NCBI GenBank assembly: GCA_016872385.1
Contig: VGZV01000029.1
Span: 1-35,754 of the forward strand
DNA: 35,754 nucleotides
Direction of reading: 5' to 3'
DNA from: SAR202 cluster bacterium
GTDB lineage: Bacteria > Chloroflexota > Dehalococcoidia > Lucifugimonadales > UBA3495
Shown: positions 12,705-20,991 of the stretch, piece by piece
Numbering within the stretch: position 1 is the first letter of the stretch
How the letters are laid out: every line of letters starts with the position of its first letter
The notes under the pieces: model-generated
Told to the model about the DNA's origin: nothing
The model's database searches: none
What the model saw: the letters and a program-made list of their open reading frames with translations, nothing else
Translations under genes and position numbers: made by a program

Positions 12705-14636
12705 TCACTCCCACGGAAAGTTGGGGGTATCCACCGCCTCAGAAACTTCCGGGGCCTCCACTTCCACCGCCGCCTTGCCCCGTTGGGCGCGGCTGGCCCG
12801 GTTGCGGCGCAGCGAGGCGCCGGAAATGCGCATCAGCAAATCCACTTCCCGGTCAATGGCCTCCTGGAAGAAGTCGCTCTGCTCACCCATCTGGCGGAAC
12901 CGCTGATAACGCCGCTTGAGCAGCCGCCCCGGGGAAGTCTTGGCCAGTTCCGCCAGATGCTTCCTCAGGGCGGTCTGAAGCGCCGCCGCCGCTTCTTTGG
13001 GGTTGGCGTGGGCGCCGCCCTCCGGCTCCGGCACCACCTCATCCACAATGCCCAGGGCCATGCAGTCCTGGGAGGTAAGCATCAACGCCTCCGCCGCCTC
13101 CCGGTCCAGATTGTGGTCCGGGTACGGCCCGCCCAGGGTGCGGTTCAAGGTGATGGGCGCATAGACGGCGTTCTGTTGCATCAGGCTCCGGTCTGCCAGC
13201 CCCAGGGACAATGCGCCCTCGCTGCCGCCTTCACCAACAATCACCGACACGATGGGCGTGGGGGCCTGGACCATCAACGACAGAGTAGTGGCGATGGCGT
13301 TGCCAATGCCCTGCTCTTCCGCCTCCAGGCCGGGGTCGGCGCCCTGGGTGTCAATGAGGGTCACCAGGGGAAGCTTGAACCGAGCCGCCAGGTTAATCAG
13401 CCGCTGGGCCTTGCGCAGGCCGTCGGGGTAAACGTGGTAACGCTCACCCTCGCCCAAGGGACGGCGCTGCTGCCCAATAATGGCCACCGGCTCGTCGGCC
13501 AGGTAGCCCACGCCGCCAACCACCGAACGGTCATCGTTGTTCACACGGTCGCCATGCAGCTCGATAAAGGGGTCCAGCACCGCCCGCATGTAGGCCATAG
13601 ACGTAGGGCGCTCAGCGTGGCGGGCCAGGGAGACCGCCTGCCATACATCTACGGAAGTGTCAACAGCAGGCTCGTCTTTGGGCAGGTCCTTCTGGCTTGC
13701 CTTGCCTTGCTTTTGCCCGGTAAGAATTTTAAGCAGGGTGGAAAGGCGCGGCTGGAGCGCTTCCCGGTCCACCACACTGTCCAGCAAGCCGTGGTTCAGG
13801 TGGGCTTCCGCAGTATGTGCATCCAGGGGCAAGGGCTTCTTGGAGACCTCCCGAAGGGTACGTAAGGGAGAGAGGCCAATAAGGGAGCCTGGCTCTGCCA
13901 GGATAATGTCGGCCAGGTTGGCAAAACTGGCATAGGCCTGGCCGGTGGAGGGGTTGGCCAGCACTACTACAAAGGGCATGCCCTTTTCCCGCAGACGGTT
14001 GGCCGCCGCCACGGTCTTGGCCATTTGCATCAGGGACAGGATGCCTTCCTGGATGCGCACACCGCCGCCGGTGACTACCGCCACCAGTGGCAGCTCCCGC
14101 TCCGCCGCCGCCTCCAGGGACAGCGCGACTTTCTCTCCCACCACGCTGCCCATGCTGCCGCCCATAAAGCCAAAATCCAGCACCACCAGCATCACTTCGG
14201 TATCATCAATGCGGCAGCGCCCAGTCACAGCAGCCTCAGTCAGGCCGGTGCGGTTCTGGTCGCGGGACAGGAGCTTGCGGTAGGGGCCACCGCGGGAGAA
14301 GGAGATGGGCGCAACGGATTTGAGGTACTTGAACGACTCTTTGAAGCTGCCCTTATCCACTAGCAAATCAATGCGTTCCCGGGCGGAAAGGGTGTAATGG
14401 AAGCGGCAGAAGGGACACACCCGGTAGGTTTGGTAGGCTGGCGATTCGTTGATGGGTTCTTCACAAAGCAGGCAGCGGTCGTGGACAACGGACAAGTAAA
14501 TGCGGTCCAAGTTGCCGCTTTGCCCGAAGAGATGCACCAAGAAGCTGGCCAGGTTCCTCAATCCGGTCCCCCCGCCGGGGCCTAGCGCAATGGTCGTCCG
14601 TTCAGTTTTTGGACGGATCCGCGCAAGAGCTAGCAC
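12705..14636 (-). CDS. accDA: Acetyl-CoA carboxylase carboxyltransferase, fused beta-alpha subunits
   Basis: The 643-residue protein carries both carboxyltransferase subunits of acetyl-CoA carboxylase, which move the carboxyl group from carboxybiotin to acetyl-CoA to make malonyl-CoA. The beta (AccD) part covers about residues 45-300. It has the four-cysteine zinc ribbon (C55, C58, C74, C77), TGGGVRIQEGILSLMQM, and ASFANLADIILAEPGSLIG. A charged linker (about 305-328) leads to the alpha (AccA) part, starting near 330 with ARHAERPTSMAYMRAVLDPF and FIELHGDR. Its core segments are VTLIDTQGADPGLEAEEQG and GEGGSEGALSLGLADR. The C-terminus carries a basic tail. Most bacteria encode the subunits separately. 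Biotin carboxylase and carrier genes are not in this window. GTG is the apparent start and lies very close to a TATTAT box. Confidence 0.93.
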   Translation of the reverse strand: MLALARIRPKTERTTIALGPGGGTGLRNLASFLVHLFGQSGNLDRIYLSVVHDRCLLCEEPINESPAYQTYRVCPFCRFHYTLSARERIDLLVDKGSFKESFKYLKSVAPISFSRGGPYRKLLSRDQNRTGLTEAAVTGRCRIDDTEVMLVVLDFGFMGGSMGSVVGEKVALSLEAAAERELPLVAVVTGGGVRIQEGILSLMQMAKTVAAANRLREKGMPFVVVLANPSTGQAYASFANLADIILAEPGSLIGLSPLRTLREVSKKPLPLDAHTAEAHLNHGLLDSVVDREALQPRLSTLLKILTGQKQGKASQKDLPKDEPAVDTSVDVWQAVSLARHAERPTSMAYMRAVLDPFIELHGDRVNNDDRSVVGGVGYLADEPVAIIGQQRRPLGEGERYHVYPDGLRKAQRLINLAARFKLPLVTLIDTQGADPGLEAEEQGIGNAIATTLSLMVQAPTPIVSVIVGEGGSEGALSLGLADRSLMQQNAVYAPITLNRTLGGPYPDHNLDREAAEALMLTSQDCMALGIVDEVVPEPEGGAHANPKEAAAALQTALRKHLAELAKTSPGRLLKRRYQRFRQMGEQSDFFQEAIDREVDLLMRISGASLRRNRASRAQRGKAAVEVEAPEVSEAVDTPNFPWE

Positions 14637-14640
14637 TTTT

Positions 14641-14698
14641 ATAATACAACCGCTGCGGGGAAATTGGAAAGCCGAATAGTGACAGTTGGACTGTCACT
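14641..14698 (-). promoter_or_regulatory. Upstream region of accDA: -10 box and 21-bp dyad
   Basis: AGTGACAGT (14678-14686) and ACTGTCACT (14690-14698) form a perfect 9-bp inverted repeat with a TGG centre, 42 bases upstream of accDA. A TATTAT -10 box on the minus strand (14646-14641) lies just before the start codon; no good -35 box is visible. The dyad resembles an operator for a dimeric regulator and has no T run, so it is not a terminator. It could instead serve the rightward gene at 14949. Confidence 0.55.
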
Positions 14699-14948
14699 GA
14701 CGTAGCGGTTGCCGCCAAGGGCACGCTATTGGGCCGGAGCAATTTAACTCTGCTCCAGGTTGGAGGCCTTGCCTGCCGCCAGTGTCCAAGCCAGACCCTG
14801 GAAGGCCGCCACATCCCCAGTTGGCCAACCCTTGACACCTCCCTATGGGTAGCTTATTCTTTCGCAAATTACGGAAGGATTACCCGACGCCTTGCCGGCC
14901 TATTGTGCTGGCCTGCGGGCGGCAGGTACAGCAGGGAGAGAGGACGCT

Positions 14949-15791
14949 TTGAGCGCAGCAGACCGGCTTGTGGAAGGGGCAGTAGATATTCACGTGCATT
15001 TTTCTCCTGACCCCAGGGTGGAGCGGCGGGCCAGCGCAATTCAGGTGGCGGAGAATGCGGCATCCCTGGGAATGCGGGGCCTGGTGCTGAAAAGCCATGA
15101 GTACCCTACCCAGCCGGTGGCTTACACTGCCAGCCAGGCAGTGCCGGGCATTGCTCTGGTGGGAGGCGTGGCCCTGGACTACGAAGTGGGCGGACTTAAC
15201 CCCGCCGCCGTGGAATGCACCGCCAGGATGGGCGGGCGCGTGGTATGGATGCCCACCTTTGCAGCCAAAGCTGACCGGGCCCACAAGGGGCTGCCCGGCG
15301 GCATCTCCCTGCTGGATGACCGGGGCAGCCTGCTGCCGGAAGTGCAATCTATCCTGGAGGTCGTCAAGGCCCATGACATGGTGCTGGCCACCGGCCACGT
15401 ATCCGTGCCGGAGACCTTTGCCCTGGTGTCGGAAGCCCGCAACATGGGCATTGGCCGGGTGGTGGTGACCCACGGCACTACCTCCGCCTTCTGGACGGGC
15501 ATCACCGTGGAGGATATGAAAAAGCTGGCGGGAATGGGCGCATACATCGAGCACTGCATCCAGGTGATGATGCCCCTGACCTACCGGGTACCGCCCCGGC
15601 AGCTGGCGGACACCATCAAGTCCATTGGCGCTGACCACTGCATCCTCAGCACCGACTTTGGCCAGGACTATCACCCCATACCGGCAGAGGGGCTGCGCAT
15701 GGGCGTGGCCACCCTGCTCCAGGCAGGCCTGGAGGAAGTGGAGGTGGGAATGCTGGTGAAGGGCAACCCGGCCCGGCTGCTGGGATTGTGA
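14949..15791 (+). CDS. Metal-dependent hydrolase-like protein (DUF6282-type amidohydrolase)
   Basis: The product of 280 residues from TTG 14949 has amidohydrolase-superfamily signatures: VDIHVHFSPDP (HxH metal ligands), LATGHVSVPE, VVVTHGTTS, and ILSTDFGQ with a late Asp. The pattern fits the DUF6282 group of predicted metal-dependent hydrolases found in Chloroflexota and other soil and marine bacteria. Substrate unknown. TTG is chosen because GGGAGAGAGGA lies just upstream; a longer frame begins at TTG 14892 but has no ribosome binding site and adds a low-complexity segment. An MFS transporter gene begins 21 bases after the stop, suggesting the hydrolase acts on an imported compound. Confidence 0.8.
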   Translation: MSAADRLVEGAVDIHVHFSPDPRVERRASAIQVAENAASLGMRGLVLKSHEYPTQPVAYTASQAVPGIALVGGVALDYEVGGLNPAAVECTARMGGRVVWMPTFAAKADRAHKGLPGGISLLDDRGSLLPEVQSILEVVKAHDMVLATGHVSVPETFALVSEARNMGIGRVVVTHGTTSAFWTGITVEDMKKLAGMGAYIEHCIQVMMPLTYRVPPRQLADTIKSIGADHCILSTDFGQDYHPIPAEGLRMGVATLLQAGLEEVEVGMLVKGNPARLLGL

Positions 15792-15812
15792 CAGTTACTC
15801 CCTAGTATCCAA

Positions 15813-17072
15813 ATGGCATCTGCCCACCGGCGCTTCTACTACGGCTGGGTGGTGGCCGGGGCTGCGTCGGGCATTGAGTTCGCCAACGCAGCCTCCGCCA
15901 TATCTATTCTCACCCTCTTTGTAGGCCCCATGACCAGCGAGCTGGGGTGGAGCCGGACCCAGGTAGCCGCCGCCACCAGCCTGGGCGCAGTGCTGGGCGC
16001 GGCTCTGGCCCCATTCACGGGGATGCTGGTGGACCGCAGGGGGTCGCGGCTGCTGCTGGCGGCTGGCGGCCTGGTGGTGGCCCTGAGCTGTTTTTATCTC
16101 GCCACCCTTCACTCGTTATGGGGATTTTACCTGGGGTTCACAGCGGCGCGCATCGCCGACCAGGGGGTCATCAAGCCTTCCGCCTCGCCCACGGTAATCA
16201 AGTGGTTCCGGCGCTACCGGGGCCGGGCCATGGGGCTGGTGTTCTTTGGAGGTTCCGCAGGCATCATTGTGCTGGCGCCCCTGACCCAGCAGGTCATCCA
16301 GCACTGGGGCTGGCGCACCGCCTGGGTTGGCCTGGGCGGACTGATGCTGCTGCTGGGGGTGCTGCCATGCGCCCTGCTTATGCGGCGGAGGCCCGAAGAT
16401 TATGGACTGGCGGTGGACGGCGGCCCGGCCAATTATTTGTCCAGGGTGGGAGGGGCAGACTCAGCCAAGGGGCTGTCTTCTGACGAGCGTACGTGGAAGC
16501 TGGGCCAAATAGCACACACCCCCGCTTTCTGGCTTGCGCTGGCAGCCCTGCTGGCGGTCAGTACGGCCACTTCGGGAGTCGGCCTGCACCTGGTGCCCCA
16601 CCTGACCCAGCAAGGGCTGAGCGCCGGCGCGGCAGTGGGAGCGGTGAGCGTGCAGGCCGCGGCAGGGGCGTCGGCAACTCTGATTTTTGGGCTGCTGGCT
16701 GAACGCCTGCCGCCACGCTGGCTCATGGGCCTGGCCTGCTTACTGGCTGCCCTCAGCATGGCGCTGCTGGCCCGGGCCGACAGCCTCACCGAAACTTACG
16801 TGTTTGCCGTGACCCAGGGCGCGGCCTCCGGGGGCATTGGCACCCTGGCGCCCATTTTGTGGGCCAGCTACTATGGACGCGAGTCCATGGGGGCCATTTA
16901 TGGCCTGAGCCGCGCCGCCCAGGTGATTGGGTTTGCCCTGGGGCCGTTGATTTCGGGCATGGTGTACGACGCTACCCAGAGCTACCAGGGCGCTCTGATA
17001 CCTTTTGCCATCCTGGCAGCGGGAAGCGCCGCCCTGCTGCTGGCCAGCCGCGCCCCGCAACGGCAGGAGTGA
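15813..17072 (+). CDS. MFS transporter
   Basis: The 419-residue integral membrane protein has about 12 hydrophobic segments in two halves of six, with a hydrophilic loop near residues 190-230. It shows MFS features such as GMLVDRRGSRLLL between segments 2 and 3 and RRYRGRAMGLVFFG before segment 4. The overall pattern is like the monocarboxylate/oxalate-formate antiporter (OFA) branch. It most likely moves a small organic acid across the cytoplasmic membrane. It sits 21 bases after the predicted hydrolase and is probably co-transcribed with it, so the pair may form an uptake and breakdown unit; the substrate is not evident. No strong Shine-Dalgarno precedes the ATG, as expected if translation is coupled. 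Confidence 0.9.
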   Translation: MASAHRRFYYGWVVAGAASGIEFANAASAISILTLFVGPMTSELGWSRTQVAAATSLGAVLGAALAPFTGMLVDRRGSRLLLAAGGLVVALSCFYLATLHSLWGFYLGFTAARIADQGVIKPSASPTVIKWFRRYRGRAMGLVFFGGSAGIIVLAPLTQQVIQHWGWRTAWVGLGGLMLLLGVLPCALLMRRRPEDYGLAVDGGPANYLSRVGGADSAKGLSSDERTWKLGQIAHTPAFWLALAALLAVSTATSGVGLHLVPHLTQQGLSAGAAVGAVSVQAAAGASATLIFGLLAERLPPRWLMGLACLLAALSMALLARADSLTETYVFAVTQGAASGGIGTLAPILWASYYGRESMGAIYGLSRAAQVIGFALGPLISGMVYDATQSYQGALIPFAILAAGSAALLLASRAPQRQE

Positions 17073-17127
17073 AGCCCGCCAGGAATACCCAGCGGCACCC
17101 TGGGCCAAGCCCGCTCCAAAGTTTTGT

Positions 17128-18600
17128 TCAGCTCTGCTGGGCCTGGAACGCCAGCCGCAGGACCGGCGCACCCACAGGATGATCTTCAGGCACCCGCGAC
17201 CAGTGGGCAATGCGACAGCCCACCACCCAGGCAATACCCCGCTGCGCCGCCACCAGAGGTACGCGGTCCCGCCAGCTGCGGGGCATCTTAGAGTCGGTAA
17301 GGTAGTCTTGAAGCTTCTTCTCCTGGGCCATGCCCAGGGGTTGGAACCGGTCGCCGTGCTGCCGCGCCCGCACCGCTAGCCCGCCCTGGGCGCAGGCGGG
17401 ATCCAGGTAGGCCGTCAGCGGGTCATCTCCTGTCATTCCATCCCATGCCAGCAATTCCGCCCTTACTCGCCAGCCCTCCGAAAGCGTCTCCCTAATTGCC
17501 CCGGCGGCATCCGGCAGAGCCAGGGCAAAAGACCGGGACAGCATTGGATAAGGGCAGGGCAACTGGGCATTGGCAGTGAACACCAACTGGTTAGCCGTGA
17601 CGTGCAGCCAGTACCCGCCAGGCAGGGGCATGGACTGGCCCGAATGCCCTTGCTGGGCCAACTGGGACATGGCGAGTAAGTGCGGCTCTTCCAGGCGATG
17701 GGGGCCTTCCGCCGCCAGGGCATACCCCCGGCGCAGGGCCAGCCGTTGCAGCAATGGGTGCAGGGCCAGCAGGGCCCGGCGTTCCAGGGCCAATGCGCCG
17801 CCAGAGAGGCTTGCCGGCGCCAACCGGGGCCAGGCCTTATCCAGTTCCCCTTCTAGAAAGTCCAGTTCCAGATTGGCAGAGCGGGCCAGCCGCACCAAGG
17901 CTTGCCGCACCTGGGGATTGTATTCCGCCGCCAACTGAGGCAGCAATTGATGGCGCACCCGGTTGCGGGTAAAGCGGGGCAGCGTGTTGCCGCTGTCCTC
18001 CCGGTAGCTGCGGCCCAACTCCCGGCAGCAGGCGGCAGTCTCTTCCTTGGTGGCTTCCAGCAAGGGCCGAAACAACCGCAGGCCTGGGGGATGCTGCGGC
18101 CAGGGCCAGGACGACAATTCGGCCATGCCCCGCAGGCCGTGCAGCCCGGTGCCGCGCAGGATGTGCAGCAACACCGTCTCCGCCAGGTCATCGGCAGTGT
18201 GGCCCACGGCCACCGCAGCCGCGCCCACTTGCCCTGCCACCTCGGCCACGAAAGCATAGCGCAGTTCCCGGGCCGCCTGCTCAAAGGACGAGATGCCCCG
18301 CTCCCGCTGGTAGTCAATGGCCTCCCGCTTTTCCACAGTGGCGGGCAGACCCAGGTCCTGGGCCATGCGGGCGGCAAAGCGGGCGTCTTCGTAGGCCTCC
18401 TCGCCCCTAAAGTTATGGTTCAGGTGGGCAACGTGGAGCTTGAGCCGGTGAGAATCTTGCAGCCGGTGAAGGCAGTAAAGCAGGGCTGACGAGTCCGGGC
18501 CGCCGGAGGCCGCCACCACCAGGGTGGTTGGCCTTTGGCCCCAGCCCGCCCTGGCCAGGGCGGCCGCCACTTGAGCTTGCAGCTTGGCCAGGGCAGTCAC
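17128..18600 (-). CDS. tilS: tRNA(Ile)-lysidine synthase TilS
   Basis: TilS attaches lysine to C34 of tRNA-Ile(CAU) using ATP, changing its codon reading from AUG to AUA and its charging from Met to Ile; it is essential in most bacteria. The PP-loop motif SGGPDS is at residues 32-37. It is followed by HLNHNFRGEEAYEDARFA and GHTADDLAETVLLHILRGTG, which are highly typical. Further on come RPLLEATKEE and NTLPRFTRNRVRHQLLPQL. The C-terminal part carries the TilS substrate-binding region with RARQHGDRFQPLGM and KKLQDYLTDSKMPRSWRD. Length 490 aa is slightly long but normal. It starts at GTG 18600. It is last in the leftward group with the phosphatase and CNNM/CBS genes, separated by a 140-base gap containing a repeat. 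Confidence 0.95.
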   Translation of the reverse strand: MTALAKLQAQVAAALARAGWGQRPTTLVVAASGGPDSSALLYCLHRLQDSHRLKLHVAHLNHNFRGEEAYEDARFAARMAQDLGLPATVEKREAIDYQRERGISSFEQAARELRYAFVAEVAGQVGAAAVAVGHTADDLAETVLLHILRGTGLHGLRGMAELSSWPWPQHPPGLRLFRPLLEATKEETAACCRELGRSYREDSGNTLPRFTRNRVRHQLLPQLAAEYNPQVRQALVRLARSANLELDFLEGELDKAWPRLAPASLSGGALALERRALLALHPLLQRLALRRGYALAAEGPHRLEEPHLLAMSQLAQQGHSGQSMPLPGGYWLHVTANQLVFTANAQLPCPYPMLSRSFALALPDAAGAIRETLSEGWRVRAELLAWDGMTGDDPLTAYLDPACAQGGLAVRARQHGDRFQPLGMAQEKKLQDYLTDSKMPRSWRDRVPLVAAQRGIAWVVGCRIAHWSRVPEDHPVGAPVLRLAFQAQQS

Positions 18601-18643
18601 GCCAGCAGGCCCGCCCAGGAAACGCCATCCATTGAGATTGGAA

Positions 18644-18687
18644 ATCCCCCCAACCCCCCTTTACAAAGGGGGGCCAGGGGGGGGTTC
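18644..18687. repeat. G/C-run palindromic repeat
   Basis: CCCCCCTTTACAAAGGGGGG, flanked by further C and G runs, forms a long perfect hairpin between the histidine phosphatase and tilS genes. There is no T tract, so it is not a typical terminator. It is a common kind of dispersed intergenic palindrome in environmental genomes. A degenerate relative appears to lie near 30555-30600. Confidence 0.7.
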
Positions 18688-18740
18688 TCCGGCAAGCTGC
18701 TATGGGAGATGGTTAACATACGCACCACCATAGGGCCGGA

Positions 18741-19358
18741 CTAGCGGTTTTCCAGCGACAGGTGGCTGGTGGAATTGTAGCTAACCAGGCGGCGGCCCCG
18801 GCGGTCGCTTTCCAGCACGCCAATGGACCCCAGGGATAGGGACATGGCGTGAAAGCGCGAGAGGGGAGTGCCCACAACTTTGGCAACAATGGTGCGCAGG
18901 GCGAAATTGTGGGAGACGATGACCACCACGTCATTTTCCGAATGGGACTGCTCCAGGCGCAAAACGGCCTGCCACGCCCGTTCCTGGAGCTGGGCTATAG
19001 ACTCGCCGCCGGGCATAACCACGTCCCCAGGGTCCTGCCGCCAGGCCTGGTAAACCTGGGGCCAGTTGCGCCGCATCTCTTCGCCGGTTACGCCTTCCAA
19101 CCGGCCCAATTGCAGTTCCTTAAAGCCCGGCTCCGGCGACACCGGGATTCCCACCAACCTGGAGATTTCGCCGGCAGTCTGCATGGTCCGAACTAAAGGA
19201 CTGGCCCAGATGGCCGTGGGCCGCCAGGTCACTGCGGCAATGGCGGTCTCCCTGGCTTGCAGTAAGCCTCGCTGGTTCAGGCCGATATCATGCTGGCCCT
19301 GGAAGCGGCCCTCCTTGTTCCAATCGGTCTCGCCGTGGCGCACCAATACCAACTTCAC
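18741..19358 (-). CDS. Histidine phosphatase family protein (phosphoglycerate mutase-like)
   Basis: The 205-residue product has the catalytic RHG motif in LVLVRHGETDWN and a second arginine in WASPLVRTMQTAG. The late histidine is in VVIVSHNFALRTIV. The phosphate is transferred to the RHG histidine during catalysis. The group includes cofactor-dependent phosphoglycerate mutases, CobC-like alpha-ribazole phosphatases and broad phosphatases. Size and sequence do not decide among them. CobC would fit the cobamide theme set by bluB, but that gene is distant. Its start overlaps the stop of the upstream CNNM/CBS gene by four bases (ATGA), so the two are co-translated. Confidence 0.9.
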   Translation of the reverse strand: MKLVLVRHGETDWNKEGRFQGQHDIGLNQRGLLQARETAIAAVTWRPTAIWASPLVRTMQTAGEISRLVGIPVSPEPGFKELQLGRLEGVTGEEMRRNWPQVYQAWRQDPGDVVMPGGESIAQLQERAWQAVLRLEQSHSENDVVVIVSHNFALRTIVAKVVGTPLSRFHAMSLSLGSIGVLESDRRGRRLVSYNSTSHLSLENR

Positions 19359-20740
19359 GGAAGCACCTCGGCCTCTTGTTCCGCATCCTTTACATTCAGC
19401 CGCTCCACTTTCACCACTTCAATCTTCACTCCGCTCATGGCAGTCACCGTCAAGCTCAAGTTCTGGTACTCCAACGTATCGCCTTCTGCGGGAATACGGC
19501 CCAGCCGGTCAAGGATGAAACCGGCCAGGGTCTGGTAGTCTCCTTCGGGAAGCTTCAAATCCAACTCGGAATTGAGGTCAGCGATACTCACGCCAGCATC
19601 CACCTGAAAGGTGTTTTCATCCACTGCCGTGTAGCTCTCTTCGGGCAGGTCTCCTCCTTCCCGCACGTCCCCCACAATCACTTCCAGCAGCATCTCCAGG
19701 GTAGCCAAGCCGCTGATGCCGCCGAACTCATCCACCATCAATACCAGGCCATAGCCGTTCTTTTGCATCTCGTTAAAGGTGCTGCTGACCGACTTGGTCT
19801 CTGGAACGAAGAAGGCAGGGCGCAAATGTTCGGTAACACTGGCATGATCCCGCAACCGTCCCCGGGCTTGGGCCACCAGCACATCTTTTATGTAAAGAAC
19901 ACCTATAACGTGGTCGGTGGAACCTTCAAACACCGGGAAGCGGGTGTGGTTATTCTGGGCGTACATGGTGAGGAAATCCTTCACCATGGTCCCCTGTTCC
20001 ACCCAGATAATCTCATTGCGGGGGACCATCACCTCCTGCACCTGCCGGTCGCCAAAGTGGAACACTTTTTCCAGCAAGGCTGCCTCAAAGGCGTCCAGCG
20101 CCCCTTCCCGGCGGCCGCGCCTGATTAGCATTCGTAGTTCTCCCTCAGTGACTGACGGAGCTTCGTTGCGGAGGCCACCCATGAGGCGGATGAGCTGGCG
20201 GGGCAGGAAGGTGAAAAGGTAAAGCGGATAGGTCTCCAGCCACATGACAAAGTCCAGGGGGCGGGCTACCAGCAACGACCACCGTTCTGCTGCGCTGGCC
20301 CCCAGGGTCTTGGGCGTAATCTCGGCCAGGATTATCACCAGGAGGGTCATGGCCAGGGGCGCCAGGAACAGCACCGAACCGTGCTCTCCCCAGATATTGA
20401 AGGCCAGCGCCGTGCCTACGGAGGAGGCGAATATGATGAGGGCATTAACGGTGACGGAGATGGTGGCAAAGAACTTTTCCTGCTGGTCAAGGATGCGGTT
20501 AACCACCCTGGCAGCCCGGTTGCCTTGCTCCGCCAGGTATTGCATCCGGACGCGGTTTACCGAAATGATACCGGCCTCCGCGCTGTTGAAAAAGGCCACC
20601 AGGGCAATGCCCACCACCACCAGGATGGCCTGGATGTAGATGCTGGACGCGCCAGCAGAAGAGGGATCAGCGGCGGCTTGCAGAAGCCACCAAGGGAAAA
20701 TTGAACTTGGGTCGCCTAAATCTTCAATAGCAGGTTCCAT
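19355..20740 (-). CDS. CNNM/CBS-domain membrane protein (CorC/HlyC family)
   Basis: The 461-residue product has an N-terminal CNNM (DUF21) membrane domain with about four hydrophobic segments (roughly residues 30-170), including FFNSAEAGIISVNRVRMQYL. A CBS pair follows (about 210-345, with VMVPRNEIIWVEQGT and NHTRFPVFEGSTDHVIGVLY). The C-terminal CorC_HlyC domain (about 370-450) contains EGDYQTLAGFILDRLGRIP. Such proteins are linked to Mg2+ or Co2+ efflux and homeostasis; the haemolysin name is historical. ATG 20740 is followed downstream by the overlapping histidine phosphatase gene. A promoter on the minus strand lies at 20808-20837. Confidence 0.92.
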   Translation of the reverse strand: MEPAIEDLGDPSSIFPWWLLQAAADPSSAGASSIYIQAILVVVGIALVAFFNSAEAGIISVNRVRMQYLAEQGNRAARVVNRILDQQEKFFATISVTVNALIIFASSVGTALAFNIWGEHGSVLFLAPLAMTLLVIILAEITPKTLGASAAERWSLLVARPLDFVMWLETYPLYLFTFLPRQLIRLMGGLRNEAPSVTEGELRMLIRRGRREGALDAFEAALLEKVFHFGDRQVQEVMVPRNEIIWVEQGTMVKDFLTMYAQNNHTRFPVFEGSTDHVIGVLYIKDVLVAQARGRLRDHASVTEHLRPAFFVPETKSVSSTFNEMQKNGYGLVLMVDEFGGISGLATLEMLLEVIVGDVREGGDLPEESYTAVDENTFQVDAGVSIADLNSELDLKLPEGDYQTLAGFILDRLGRIPAEGDTLEYQNLSLTVTAMSGVKIEVVKVERLNVKDAEQEAEVLP

Positions 20741-20807
20741 ATTGCAGCTGCTGCTCCGCGGCGCCGCCGGGACTGGCCCCTGCGGCGGAATTGGTAATGA
20801 TAATTGG

Positions 20808-20837
20808 ATAATAGCATCTGGCGAGAGGTTAATGCAA
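20808..20837 (-). promoter_or_regulatory. Promoter of the CNNM/CBS gene
   Basis: On the minus strand TTGCAT (20837-20832), an 18-base spacer and TATTAT (20813-20808) form a plausible sigma-70-type promoter about 70 bases above the start at 20740. Confidence 0.5.
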
Positions 20838-20867
20838 AGTTGGCATGAGACGTGGGACTATGGGCCA

Positions 20868-20912
20868 TTGCTCAACAGAATATGGTGTGGTAGATTCTAC
20901 CCGCATGCGGGT
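20868..20912 (+). promoter_or_regulatory. Promoter of the beta-propeller gene with palindrome at the start point
   Basis: TTGCTC (20868-20873), a 17-base spacer and TAGATT (20891-20896) would start transcription near 20903. ACCCGCATGCGGGT (20899-20912), a perfect 14-bp palindrome, covers that point and could be an operator. Confidence 0.5.
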
Positions 20913-20991
20913 CTAGGCAGCAGATGCCCGCCATAACCAACGACAATCGTGGTTTTGGAGGTTAGTTAAGATACTCTCCTTATTAAAGCGG

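Noticed and set aside
18644..18687. Terminator between the histidine phosphatase and tilS
   Set aside because: The hairpin is strong but has no T tract, and the sequence is typical of a dispersed palindromic repeat.
18741..19358. Assignment of the histidine phosphatase as CobC (alpha-ribazole phosphatase)
   Set aside because: The motifs are shared by the whole superfamily and the gene is not near bluB; the general name is safer.
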